Shown one piece after another: positions 38,889 through 47,039 of a stretch of DNA of 64,000 nucleotides. The translations under genes were made by a program, and so were the position numbers. The notes under the pieces are model-generated. The model was not told the origin of the DNA, ran no database searches, and saw only the letters and a list, made by a program, of their open reading frames with translations. This stretch comes from Xanthobacter autotrophicus (GTDB taxonomy: Bacteria > Pseudomonadota > Alphaproteobacteria > Rhizobiales > Xanthobacteraceae), in NCBI RefSeq assembly GCF_005871085.1, contig NZ_VAUP01000037.1, positions 282,105 to 346,104 of the forward strand. The letters run 5' to 3'. Each line of letters starts with the position of its first letter. Position 1 is the stretch's first letter.

Positions 38889-39917
38889 TCAGCCGAGCCG
38901 GCTTCCGGCGGCCACCACGGCCGCCATCACCACCGCGACCACGCAGAACAGGATGACGAGGCCGACGAGGACGATCCGGTCGCCGTTGCCTGCGGCTGGG
39001 GTGACGGCCTCCCGATCATCCCGCGCCAGCAGCACGCCGGGCACGGCCGGCCCGGAAAAGGCCGGAAGGCGGGTGGCGGGCTGCGCGGGTGCGCGCGCCT
39101 CGGCCTTCGCCGGCTCGAGGGCGGACGCCGACGGCGGTGCCTCCACGCGGCGGGGCGCGGCTTCGCTCCCTCTGGCGGGCTTTGGAGGAGTGGCGCCGGT
39201 GAGGTTTGTCTCGGCAACCGCTGCGGCGGCAGACCGCGCCCGCGCCGTGATCCGGCCCTCGACCACCACGAACACCACGCAGGCCAGCGGCACCAGCAGC
39301 GACAAGGCTTCGGCGTGCGATACGATCCAGCCGGACCACACGGGATCGGACACGAGCATGCCGCCCGCCACCCAGCCCAGGAACGCAGTACCAACAAGGA
39401 TGATGGTCGGAAAATGCTTCATCGCCTTGGTGACGACGAGGCTTCCGAAGAAGATCAGCGGCACGCTGAACAGCAACCCGCCGATGAGATAAAGCAGATT
39501 GCCTTCCGACACGGCGGCAAGCGCCACCACATTGTCGAGGCTCATGATGGCGTCCACGATCAGGATGACGAAGACCGCCCCCATGAAGCCGGCATCGTTG
39601 CGGATCGGGTCGAAACCGGGGCCGGCGTCACCCTCGCGCCGCCGCAGATGTTCCCCGGCCAGCAGGTTGATGGCGATGACGAGGAGCAGCGCCCCGCCGA
39701 CGATCTTCAGCAGCGGAATGGTCAGCAGCGTTCCGGCCACCGTCGCGATGACCAGCCGGAAGAAGATTGCCCCCGCCGCGCCAAGGGCGACCGCCTTGGG
39801 CACCTGCTGTGCCGGCAGGCCCTGGCACGCCAGCGCGATGACGATGGCATTGTCGCCGCTCAGCAGCAGGTCGATGAAGAAAATCTCCTCGCGCAGCACC
39901 GTGTCTATAGTCGCCAT
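38889..39917 (-). CDS. TerC-family integral membrane protein
   Basis: The 342-residue protein has the TerC/YjbE pattern: acidic residues in membrane helices at DLLLSGDNAIVIALA (residues about 16-30) and VDAIMSLDNVVALAA (about 120-134). Six to seven helices are followed by an Ala/Pro-rich linker (about 235-300) and one more C-terminal helix, an addition not seen in the core family. TerC proteins are linked to metal (Mn2+) export and tellurite resistance. The leader carries alternative hairpins, described separately. The gene is upstream of the octahaem cytochrome on the same strand, 211 bases away. Confidence 0.85.
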   Translation of the reverse strand: MATIDTVLREEIFFIDLLLSGDNAIVIALACQGLPAQQVPKAVALGAAGAIFFRLVIATVAGTLLTIPLLKIVGGALLLVIAINLLAGEHLRRREGDAGPGFDPIRNDAGFMGAVFVILIVDAIMSLDNVVALAAVSEGNLLYLIGGLLFSVPLIFFGSLVVTKAMKHFPTIILVGTAFLGWVAGGMLVSDPVWSGWIVSHAEALSLLVPLACVVFVVVEGRITARARSAAAAVAETNLTGATPPKPARGSEAAPRRVEAPPSASALEPAKAEARAPAQPATRLPAFSGPAVPGVLLARDDREAVTPAAGNGDRIVLVGLVILFCVVAVVMAAVVAAGSRLG

Positions 39918-39923
39918 TGAGAC

Positions 39924-39956
39924 TGACCTTGGGACAGGTCATGACTGTAATGACCT
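39924..39956 (-). promoter_or_regulatory. TerC leader with mutually exclusive hairpins over the ribosome-binding site
   Basis: On the transcribed strand the leader reads AGGTCA (39956-39951), TGACCT (39941-39936), AGGTCA (39929-39924), then the ATG at 39917. The middle element can pair with the first (7-bp stem, 7-base loop) or with the last (6-bp stem, 6-base loop). The last AGGTCA holds the only Shine-Dalgarno-like AAGG. The two folds would therefore open or close the start. The same symmetry could instead be a protein operator. I could not recognise the yybP-ykoY Mn2+ aptamer upstream. Confidence 0.45.
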
Positions 39957-40385
39957 TTGGGAAGACGAATTTTAACTGTCATCGCGCTTGGCTCGACACG
40001 CCTGTTCTGACCGTCCTATCGGCGTTTTTTTGGATTTGACCAGTCCGCGACCTGTCGCGCGTCCGGCAGAACGCGCCGCGAGACGGCGATTGTCCCGCGT
40101 TTTCAAATCCCTGACGGTGATGGCCAGGCAGATTAAATATCCGTAACACGCAGGTGACGCGCACCTGCCGCAGCGCCAGCGCGTCCGGTGTCCCAGGGGC
40201 AGCAAAGCCGCGCGGTTCCTGCATTCCCCTACGCGACTGCGCTGACAACGCGCACCCCGTCCGGTTCCGGTGCGCACGCGAACCGGTTAGTCAAAGACCT
40301 CGACGCCACTTCCCTCTGCGCCACGCGATGGGGGCGGCGGCAGGCGGACCATCCTCGTCTTCATCTGCAATTGGAAACCGACATC
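39957..40385. other. Intergenic region between terC leader and uppP
   Basis: The rest of this divergent spacer (about 430 bp) should contain both promoters. Visible structures are a run of seven T (40025-40031) and a perfect 7-bp inverted repeat GCAGGTG/CACCTGC around five bases (40150-40168), overlapping a wider GACGCGC/GCGCGTC repeat (40156-40185). An open frame runs into uppP from 40188 but shows no family features before the uppP start. No RNA gene is seen. Confidence 0.5.
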
Positions 40386-41258
40386 ATGGCCAGCGTCTGC
40401 ACGAGCGGGGTGGACACGGGTTTCGTCGCCCTCGGCACCACCAAGGTCGCGGTTCTCGGCGTGATTCAGGGCATCACCGAGCTGCTGCCCATTTCCTCCA
40501 CGGCCCACATGCGTATCGTCCCGGCGCTGCTGGGCTGGCCGGATCCCGGCTCGGCCTTTTCGGCGGCCATGCAGCTTGCCGCCCTGTTCGCCGTGGTGAC
40601 CTATTTCTGGTCGGACCTGCGCGACCTGGCCTGCGGCTCGCTGCGGGCGGTGCGCACCGGGGATTATGGCGCCCACGCCCCGCGCACGGTGCTGGGCATC
40701 ATCCTCGGCACCTTGCCCATCGTCATCGCCGGCGTAGTGCTGAAGGACAAGCTGAACGCCTGCGGCTCCGCCTTCCGCGACCTGTGGGTGATCGGTGCCG
40801 CGAGCCTGGTGATGGGCATGCTGCTGGCCGTCGCCGAGCTCATCAGCCGCCACACCCGCTCGTTCGAGCAGATCAAGCTGGGCGATGCCATCATCGTCGG
40901 CCTCGCCCAGGTGGGCGCGCTGATCCCCGGCGTCTCGCGCTCGGGCTCGACGCTGACGGCGGCCATGTTCCTCGGCCTGAAGCGCGAGGATGCCGCCCGC
41001 TTCTCCTTCCTGCTCGGCCTGCCGGCCATCTTCGCCGCCGGGGTGAAGGAACTGCTGGTGCTGCATCAGGCGGGCCTGGATGCCCAGGGCTGGATCGTGC
41101 TGGGCGTGGGGCTGCTGACAGCTTCCCTGTCGGCCTTCGTCGCCATCTGGACCCTGATGAAGGTGATGGAGCGGCTCTCAGCGTGGCCCTTCGTGTTCTA
41201 CCGCATCGCCATGGGCACGTTCCTGCTGGTCGCGGTGGCGACCGGGCTGATGTCCTGA
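40386..41258 (+). CDS. uppP: Undecaprenyl-diphosphatase
   Basis: The 290-residue membrane enzyme recycles undecaprenyl diphosphate to the monophosphate carrier used in wall synthesis; overproduction gives bacitracin resistance. Both active-site stretches are present: GITELLPISSTAHM (residues about 29-42) and PGVSRSGST (about 182-190). The ATG at 40386 places the first helix correctly; the ribosome-binding site is weak. Some lineages have more than one UppP, so this need not be the main one. Confidence 0.92.
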   Translation: MASVCTSGVDTGFVALGTTKVAVLGVIQGITELLPISSTAHMRIVPALLGWPDPGSAFSAAMQLAALFAVVTYFWSDLRDLACGSLRAVRTGDYGAHAPRTVLGIILGTLPIVIAGVVLKDKLNACGSAFRDLWVIGAASLVMGMLLAVAELISRHTRSFEQIKLGDAIIVGLAQVGALIPGVSRSGSTLTAAMFLGLKREDAARFSFLLGLPAIFAAGVKELLVLHQAGLDAQGWIVLGVGLLTASLSAFVAIWTLMKVMERLSAWPFVFYRIAMGTFLLVAVATGLMS

Positions 41259-41282
41259 GGACGAACGCGGAGGCCGCCGGCT

Positions 41283-41984
41283 TCAGTCTCCGCGCCCAAG
41301 CCCCAGCCCCAGCCCCAGCCGGGCCAGGGCGAGGGTCTGCTCGAAGCCGGCGGTGAGGGAATCGAGAACCGGCACCGGCACCCGCCCGGCGAGGGTGGTC
41401 CCGTAGCCCGCCAGCGCCGCCCCGGCGACGATGACCACGTCAGGCGCGGCGCGGGCGATCACCTCGTCTACCGCCGCGCGCACCAGCTTCAGCCCCTCCT
41501 CCCGGCCGGTGGCGACGGCGAGGGCATCGCCCGGCACCACCTTTATGCCGGCGCAGCGCGCCTCCAGAGCGGTGCGCCGCATCAGGTCGCGCAGCATGGC
41601 CGGCCACGCAGCCCCCACCGTGACGATGGCAAAGCGTTCGCCGAGTTGGAGGGCGGTGAGGATGCTGGCTTCCGCCATGCCCGCCACAGGAAAGGTGTGC
41701 TCGGCCCGGAGCGCCTCGATGCCGGGCTCGCCGAAGCAGGCATAGAAGCAGGCGTCGAAGGGCGCGCGGCCCGCCACATGCTCGCCCTCCACCGCTGCGC
41801 GCACCGCCTCCTGAACCGCATGGGCGGCCACCGCCACGGCGGCGCGCGTCGACACATAGGGCAGGCCGAAGGGCGCCGTCGCCCCGACAAGGTGCACACT
41901 TTCCGGGCATATGGGCTTCAATGCCGCAATCATGCGCTCGGTCACGGCGGCGGTGGTGTTTCCGTTCAGCACCAGGATCTTCAA
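41283..41984 (-). CDS. Asp/Glu/hydantoin racemase family protein
   Basis: The 233-residue protein matches the hydantoin/allantoin racemase branch of the Asp/Glu racemase family: LNGNTT near the N-terminus and YACFGEPG with the first catalytic-type cysteine (Cys83). The second active-site cysteine, expected in a GCAG-like motif, is replaced: the sequence reads AGAALAG (about 187-193). Racemisation by the two-cysteine mechanism is therefore doubtful. It is divergent from the ureide-type ABC operon. The C-terminus is a short Leu-Gly repeat. Confidence 0.8.
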   Translation of the reverse strand: MKILVLNGNTTAAVTERMIAALKPICPESVHLVGATAPFGLPYVSTRAAVAVAAHAVQEAVRAAVEGEHVAGRAPFDACFYACFGEPGIEALRAEHTFPVAGMAEASILTALQLGERFAIVTVGAAWPAMLRDLMRRTALEARCAGIKVVPGDALAVATGREEGLKLVRAAVDEVIARAAPDVVIVAGAALAGYGTTLAGRVPVPVLDSLTAGFEQTLALARLGLGLGLGRGD

Positions 41985-42219
41985 GAGGGCCTCGCCGGGT
42001 CACGATGGGGTCACGAGGGGGCAGTCGGCTGCGACACTACGTGCGGCAGGGAGCGGACGGCAATCGGAACCGGTCGAATGGTCCCGCGCAGGCGGCCTCG
42101 GCGCGCGGCTGTTCCCTGGCAGGGGGTCCACCCCCGGGAGGAAAGCCGCAGCACAGACCCGGCGCCTGTCGCGATCGCATACCAGAATGCAGTTTCTGCC
42201 CCTGAATTGAGCACAAAGA

Positions 42220-42237
42220 CAAATCGTGGATGATTTG
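42220..42237. promoter_or_regulatory. Inverted repeat upstream of the sigma-54 promoter
   Basis: CAAATC-N6-GATTTG is a perfect inverted repeat about 60-75 bases upstream of the -24 element, with a further GACAAAT at 42239-42245. It sits in an unusually AT-rich patch. This is the expected place for an enhancer-binding activator or for an operator of the divergent racemase gene. The 41985-42219 stretch before it shows nothing else I can name. Confidence 0.5.
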
Positions 42238-42296
42238 AAGACAAATTTTTCCATCATTCCGTTGGGATAGCTTCACTCCGGACGGCGCGGCGGCGG

Positions 42297-42312
42297 TGGC
42301 ACGGCGGTTGCT
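42297..42312 (+). promoter_or_regulatory. Sigma-54 (RpoN) promoter
   Basis: TGGCACGGCGGTTGCT matches the sigma-54 consensus: GG at 42298-42299 and GC at 42310-42311 are separated by exactly ten bases. Transcription would start near 42323, about 38 bases before the ATG of the solute-binding protein. It implies activator-dependent, probably nitrogen-related, control of the ABC operon. Confidence 0.82.
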
Positions 42313-42360
42313 AATGAACTGGGCATCTCGTGAATCGGGCACCCCGCCGCAAAGGACTCC

Positions 42361-44043
42361 ATGATGCTGCAAACTGAAAAGCGGATCCGCTCCGGTCGTC
42401 CCACCCTGAAGACCGCCGCCCTTCTGCTGGCCACGAGCTTTGCGTGCATCGCGCCGGGCATCGCCGGTGCCGAGACCACCCTGCGCATCGGCATGACCGC
42501 CGCCGACATTCCGCGCACCCTCGGCCAGCCCGACCAGGGCTTCGAGGGCAACCGCTTCACCGGCGTCACCATGTATGATGCGCTGGTCAATTGGGACCTG
42601 TCCTCCGCCACCAAGCCCAGCGTGCTCATCCCGGGCCTTGCCACCGAATGGAAGGTGGACGACGCCGACAAGACCAAGTGGGTGTTCAAGCTGCGCCCCG
42701 GCGTCACCTTCCACGACGGCTCGCCGTTCAATGCGGATGCCGTGGTGTGGAACGTGGGCAAGGTGCTCGACAAGGAGGCGCCCCAGTTCGATGCCAGCCA
42801 GGTGGGCGTCACCGCCTCGCGCATGCCCACCCTGGTCTCGGCGAAGAAGATCGACGACCTCACGGTGGAGCTGACCACCAAGGAGCCGGACAGCTTCCTG
42901 CCCTACAATCTCACCAACCTGTTCATGGCGAGCCCCGCCCAGTGGCAGAAATTCTATGACGCCGCCGACGGCGCCGATGCCAAGGCCAAGGCGGCCGCCG
43001 CCTGGACCGCCTTCGCCCGCAATGCGTCCGGCACCGGCCCCTGGAAGATGACTGCCTTCGTGCCCCGCGAGCGCCTGGAGCTGGCGAAGAACGACGCCTA
43101 TTGGGACAAGGCGCGGGTGCCCAAGACCGACAAGATGCTGCTTTTGCCCATGCCCGAGGCCAACGCCCGCACCGCCGCCCTCATGGCCGGCCAGGTGGAC
43201 TGGATCGAGGCCCCCGCCCCCGACGCCATCGCCCAGCTGAAGTCCCGCGGCTTCAAGATCGAGAGCAACGAGCAGCCCCACGTGTGGCCGTGGCAGTTCT
43301 CCCGCATCGAAGGCTCGCCGTGGAACGACATCCGCGTGCGCAAGGCGGCAAACCTGTGCATCGACCGGGCAGGCATGAAGGACGGGCTGCTGGGCGGCCT
43401 CATGGTGCCGGCCACCGGCACGGTGGAGCCCGGCCATCCCTGGCGCGGCAATCCCACCTTCCAGATCAAGTATGACGTGGCGGCCGGCCAGAAGCTGATG
43501 AAGGAAGCCGGCTTCGGCCCCGACAAGAAGCTGAAGGTGAAGACCCAGACTTCCGCCTCCGGCTCGGGCCAGATGCTGCCCCTGCCCATGAACGAATATC
43601 TCCAGCAGGCGCTGGCGGACTGCTATTTCGACGTTCAGCTCGACGTGATCGAGTGGAACACCCTGTTCACCAACTGGCGCAAGGGCGCCAAGGACCCGAC
43701 CGCCAACGGCGCCAACGCCATCAACGTGACCTATGCGGCCATGGACCCGTTCTTCGCCATGGTGCGCTTCCTGCAGTCGGGCATGGCGCCGCCGGTGTCC
43801 AACAACTGGGGCTTCAACAACAATCCCAAGTTCGACGAGCTGGTGAAGAAGGCCCGCACCTCGTTCGATCCCGCCGCACGGGACGCGGCGCTCGCCGAGC
43901 TGCATGCCGCCTCGGTGGACGACGCCGCCTTCCTCTATGTGGCGCACGACGTGGGCCCCCGCGCCATGAGCCCGAAGATCAAGGGCTTCGTGCAGCCCAA
44001 GAGCTGGTTCGTGGACTTCTCGCCGGTGTCGATCTCGCAGTGA
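42361..44043 (+). CDS. ABC transporter solute-binding protein, peptide/nickel type (family 5)
   Basis: The 560-residue periplasmic protein has a signal peptide (about residues 12-36, cleavage near GIAGAE) and the family 5 layout seen in DppA/OppA, including LVNWDLSS, VFKLRPGVTFHDG and AANLCIDRAG. It delivers a ligand to the two permeases and two ATPases encoded downstream. AAAGGA lies five bases before the first of two adjacent ATGs. The ligand may be a ureide or carbamoyl amino acid rather than a peptide, judging from the two hydrolases ending the operon. Confidence 0.9.
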   Translation: MMLQTEKRIRSGRPTLKTAALLLATSFACIAPGIAGAETTLRIGMTAADIPRTLGQPDQGFEGNRFTGVTMYDALVNWDLSSATKPSVLIPGLATEWKVDDADKTKWVFKLRPGVTFHDGSPFNADAVVWNVGKVLDKEAPQFDASQVGVTASRMPTLVSAKKIDDLTVELTTKEPDSFLPYNLTNLFMASPAQWQKFYDAADGADAKAKAAAAWTAFARNASGTGPWKMTAFVPRERLELAKNDAYWDKARVPKTDKMLLLPMPEANARTAALMAGQVDWIEAPAPDAIAQLKSRGFKIESNEQPHVWPWQFSRIEGSPWNDIRVRKAANLCIDRAGMKDGLLGGLMVPATGTVEPGHPWRGNPTFQIKYDVAAGQKLMKEAGFGPDKKLKVKTQTSASGSGQMLPLPMNEYLQQALADCYFDVQLDVIEWNTLFTNWRKGAKDPTANGANAINVTYAAMDPFFAMVRFLQSGMAPPVSNNWGFNNNPKFDELVKKARTSFDPAARDAALAELHAASVDDAAFLYVAHDVGPRAMSPKIKGFVQPKSWFVDFSPVSISQ

Positions 44044-44056
44044 TGCCTTGAACCGG

Positions 44057-44090
44057 AACGCGGGGCGTTGAATACGCCCCGCGTTTTCTT
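44057..44090 (+). terminator. Intra-operon terminator/attenuator
   Basis: AACGCGGGGCGT and ACGCCCCGCGTT form a perfect 12-bp stem with a five-base loop (44057-44085), followed by TTTTCTT. It lies between the binding-protein gene and the first permease. Such structures let the binding protein be made in excess over the membrane parts. Confidence 0.82.
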
Positions 44091-44111
44091 CCCCCTGCGC
44101 AAGGTGGCCCC

Positions 44112-45056
44112 GTGCTGGTCTATATCCTGAGGCGGATCATCTATGTGATCCCGATCGTCATCGCCGTCGCGCTGGTGTGTTTCCTTCTGGTCCACATCAC
44201 GCCGGGCGATCCGCTGGTTGCGGTGCTCCCGGCCGATGCCTCGGCGGAACTCGCGGCGCAGATGCGCGCCGCCTACGGCTTCGACCGGCCGCTGCCGGTG
44301 CAGTTCGGCCTGTGGATCTGGCAGGCGCTGCACGGCAATCTCGGCACCTCCATCGCGTCCGGACGCCCGGTGCTGGCGGAGGTGACGCAGGCGGTGGGCA
44401 ATACCTTCATCCTCGCGGTTACGGCCTCCCTCATCGGCTTCTTCTTCGGCGTCTTCTTCGGGCTGGTCGCCGGCTATTTCCGCAATACCTGGGTGGACAA
44501 GGTCGCCACCTCCATCGCGGTGGCCGGCGTGTCCGTGCCCCACTACTGGCTCGGCATGGTACTGGTCATCATCTTCTCGGTATGGCTGAACTGGCTGCCG
44601 GCGGTGGGCATGGGCCCGGGCGGCTGGTCGTGGGACTGGGCGCACATGCGCCATCTCATCCTGCCCGCCGTCACCATGTCGGTGATCCCCATGGGCATTG
44701 TGACGCGCACCGTGCGCGCGCTCACCGGCGACATCCTTTCGCAGGATTTCGTGGAGGCGCTGCGCTCCAAGGGCCTCAAGGAAACCCAGGTATTCCGCCA
44801 CGTGGTGAAGAATGCCGCCCCCACCGCCGTGGCGGTGATGGGCCTGCAGCTCGGCTACCTGCTCGGCGGCTCCATCCTCATCGAGACGGTGTTCTCCTGG
44901 CCGGGCACGGGCTTCCTGCTCAATTCGGCGATCTTCCAGCGCGACCTGCCCCTCTTGCAGGGCACCATCCTGGTGCTGGCGCTGTTCTTCGTCTTCCTCA
45001 ACCTCGTGGTCGATATCGCCCAGGCGTCCATCGATCCGCGCATCAAGCGGAGCTGA
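44112..45056 (+). CDS. ABC transporter permease (DppB type)
   Basis: The 314-residue protein has six membrane helices and starts LVYILRRIIYVIPIV, typical of DppB-like permeases, with the cytoplasmic loop EALRSKGLKETQVFRHVVKNA that contacts the ATPases. The start is a GTG with AAGGTGG just upstream. It is followed by the second permease after four bases. Confidence 0.9.
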   Translation: MLVYILRRIIYVIPIVIAVALVCFLLVHITPGDPLVAVLPADASAELAAQMRAAYGFDRPLPVQFGLWIWQALHGNLGTSIASGRPVLAEVTQAVGNTFILAVTASLIGFFFGVFFGLVAGYFRNTWVDKVATSIAVAGVSVPHYWLGMVLVIIFSVWLNWLPAVGMGPGGWSWDWAHMRHLILPAVTMSVIPMGIVTRTVRALTGDILSQDFVEALRSKGLKETQVFRHVVKNAAPTAVAVMGLQLGYLLGGSILIETVFSWPGTGFLLNSAIFQRDLPLLQGTILVLALFFVFLNLVVDIAQASIDPRIKRS

Positions 45057-45060
45057 GGAC

Positions 45061-45948
45061 ATGAGCGCCACATCCGACGCCGCCCTCCAGGCCGCCCCGG
45101 TGCAGAAGGCCCGCGGCTATTGGGCCACCGTGGGCCGCCGCTTTTCCCGCGACAAGGTGAGCATGGTGTGCGCGGCGGTGCTGCTCGCCATCGTGCTCGC
45201 CGCCATCTTCGCCCCCTGGCTCGGGCTTGCCGATCCCTATCAGGGCTCCATGATCCGCCGTCTCCGCCACATCGGCACGCCGGGCTATCTTCTCGGCACT
45301 GACGAACTGGGCCGCGACATGCTCTCCCGCCTCATCTATGGCGGGCGGCTCTCGCTGCTCATCGGCATCCTGCCGGTGGTGCTCGCCTTCGGCATCGGCA
45401 CCAGCCTCGGCCTGCTCGCCGGCTATCTGGGCGGGGCGGTGAACACCATCATCATGCGCACCATCGACGTGTTCTACGCCTTCCCCTCGGTGCTGCTGGC
45501 CATCGCCATCTCCGGGGTGCTGGGGGCGGGCGTGGTCAATTCCATCGTCTCGCTCACGGTGGTGTTCGTGCCGCAGATCACCCGCGTGGCCGAGAGCGTG
45601 ACCACCTCGGTGCGCAACCTCGATTTCGTGGACGCGGCCCGCGCCTCCGGGGCCGGCGCCATCACCATCATGCGGGTGCACATGCTGGGCAACGTGCTCG
45701 GCCCCATCTTCGTCTATGCGACCGGGCTGATCTCGGTGTCCATGATCCTGGCCTCGGGCCTGTCCTTCCTCGGCCTCGGCACCAAGCCGCCGGAGCCGGA
45801 ATGGGGCCTGATGCTGAACACCCTGCGCACCGCCATCTATGTCAATCCGGGCGTGGCCGCCCTGCCGGGGGTGATGATCTTCGCCGTCTCCATCTGCTTC
45901 AACATGCTCAGCGACGGGCTGCGCAGCGCCATGGACATCCGCAATTGA
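45061..45948 (+). CDS. ABC transporter permease (DppC type)
   Basis: The 295-residue protein is the second permease of the transporter. It shows a cytoplasmic N-terminus, the GTDELGRDMLSRLIYGGR signature of DppC-like proteins and the EAA-type loop DAARASGAGAITIMRVHML. Its stop overlaps the presumed TTG start of the next gene. Confidence 0.92.
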   Translation: MSATSDAALQAAPVQKARGYWATVGRRFSRDKVSMVCAAVLLAIVLAAIFAPWLGLADPYQGSMIRRLRHIGTPGYLLGTDELGRDMLSRLIYGGRLSLLIGILPVVLAFGIGTSLGLLAGYLGGAVNTIIMRTIDVFYAFPSVLLAIAISGVLGAGVVNSIVSLTVVFVPQITRVAESVTTSVRNLDFVDAARASGAGAITIMRVHMLGNVLGPIFVYATGLISVSMILASGLSFLGLGTKPPEPEWGLMLNTLRTAIYVNPGVAALPGVMIFAVSICFNMLSDGLRSAMDIRN

Positions 45949-47039
45949 CCCTCATCGAGCCCCTCCCCGAACCGATCCTGGAGCCCCTGGCGGACATCGG
46001 CGGGCCGGCCCAGCCGCTGCTCGACGTGAAGAACCTCACCAAGCACTTCCCCGTGGGCGGCGGCTTCCTCGCCGAGAAGAAGACGGTGCGGGCGGTGGAC
46101 GACGTGTCCTTCTCCATCGCCAAGGGGGAGACGGTGGGCATCGTGGGCGAGAGCGGCTGCGGCAAGTCCACCACCGCGCGCCTGCTCATGCACCTCATGC
46201 CCCGCAACGCCGGCGAAATCCTGTTCGACGGCGAGACGGTGGGCGGAACCCTCGGCATGCGCGACTTCCGGCGCGGCATGCAGATGGTGTTCCAGGACAG
46301 CTACGCCTCCCTCAACCCCCGCCTCACCATCGAGGATTCCATCGCCTTCGGCCCCAAGGTGCATGGCATCGCCGATCGGGATGCGCGGGCGCTGGCCCGC
46401 GAGCTGATGGACAAGGTGGGCCTGCGCCCCGAAGTCTTCGCCAACCGCTATCCCCACGAGGTCTCCGGCGGCCAGCGCCAGCGCGTCAACATCGCCCGCG
46501 CCCTGGCCCTGAAGCCGCGCCTCGTGATCCTGGACGAGGCGGTCTCGGCGCTGGACAAGTCGGTGGAGGCTCAGGTGCTGAACCTGCTCACCGACCTCAA
46601 GCGCGAGTTCGGCCTCACCTATCTGTTCATCAGCCACGACCTCAACGTGGTGCGCTACATCTCCGACCGGGTGCTGGTGATGTATCTGGGCCAGGTGGTG
46701 GAGCTGGGACCGGTGGACGAAGTGTGGGACGGCCCGGCGCATCCCTATACGCGGGCGCTCCTCGCCGCCATGCCGGCCCTCGATCCCGACCAGCGCACGC
46801 AGGAGCCGCCCATCACCGGCGATCCGCCCAACCCCATCGATCCGCCGGCCGGCTGCCGCTTCCACACCCGCTGTTCCTTCTTCGAGCCGGTGTGCGCCGA
46901 AGTCTGCCCCGCCCTGTCGCCGGTGGCCGGCGGCGCCCATTCGGCCGCCTGCCACATGGTCATTCCCGGCTCCGGCCACAGCCGCGCGCCCCAAAGCCTC
47001 GCCCCCAAGGCCGGCGACATCGCGGGAGCCACGCCATGA
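45945..47039 (+). CDS. ABC transporter ATP-binding protein (DppF type)
   Basis: The 364-residue ATPase has Walker A GESGCGKST, signature VSGGQRQRVNIARAL, Walker B LVILDEAVSALD and the C-terminal oligopeptide-transporter cysteine segment (CRFHTRCSFFEPVC). No ATG fits before the Walker A region. I place the start at a TTG (45945) overlapping the permease stop, giving MTLIEPLPEP. An in-frame extension upstream overlaps the permease and looks spurious. Its stop overlaps the next ATG (ATGA). The DppF-like ATPase precedes the DppD-like one, the reverse of E. coli. Confidence 0.85.
   Translation: MTLIEPLPEPILEPLADIGGPAQPLLDVKNLTKHFPVGGGFLAEKKTVRAVDDVSFSIAKGETVGIVGESGCGKSTTARLLMHLMPRNAGEILFDGETVGGTLGMRDFRRGMQMVFQDSYASLNPRLTIEDSIAFGPKVHGIADRDARALARELMDKVGLRPEVFANRYPHEVSGGQRQRVNIARALALKPRLVILDEAVSALDKSVEAQVLNLLTDLKREFGLTYLFISHDLNVVRYISDRVLVMYLGQVVELGPVDEVWDGPAHPYTRALLAAMPALDPDQRTQEPPITGDPPNPIDPPAGCRFHTRCSFFEPVCAEVCPALSPVAGGAHSAACHMVIPGSGHSRAPQSLAPKAGDIAGATP

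Noticed and set aside
39957..40150. Possible yybP-ykoY manganese riboswitch upstream of the TerC-family gene
   Set aside because: The conserved GGGGAGUA-type core of the aptamer is not present on the transcribed strand. Only the alternative hairpins next to the start were kept.
40188..40385. Extended N-terminus of UppP from 40188
   Set aside because: The extra 66 residues are polar and Arg-rich, unlike any UppP. The ATG at 40386 gives normal family length.
45801..45944. Upstream extension of the DppF-type ATPase overlapping the permease gene
   Set aside because: It would overlap the permease by 148 bases in another frame and encodes a His/Arg-rich stretch. A TTG overlapping the permease stop is more sensible.
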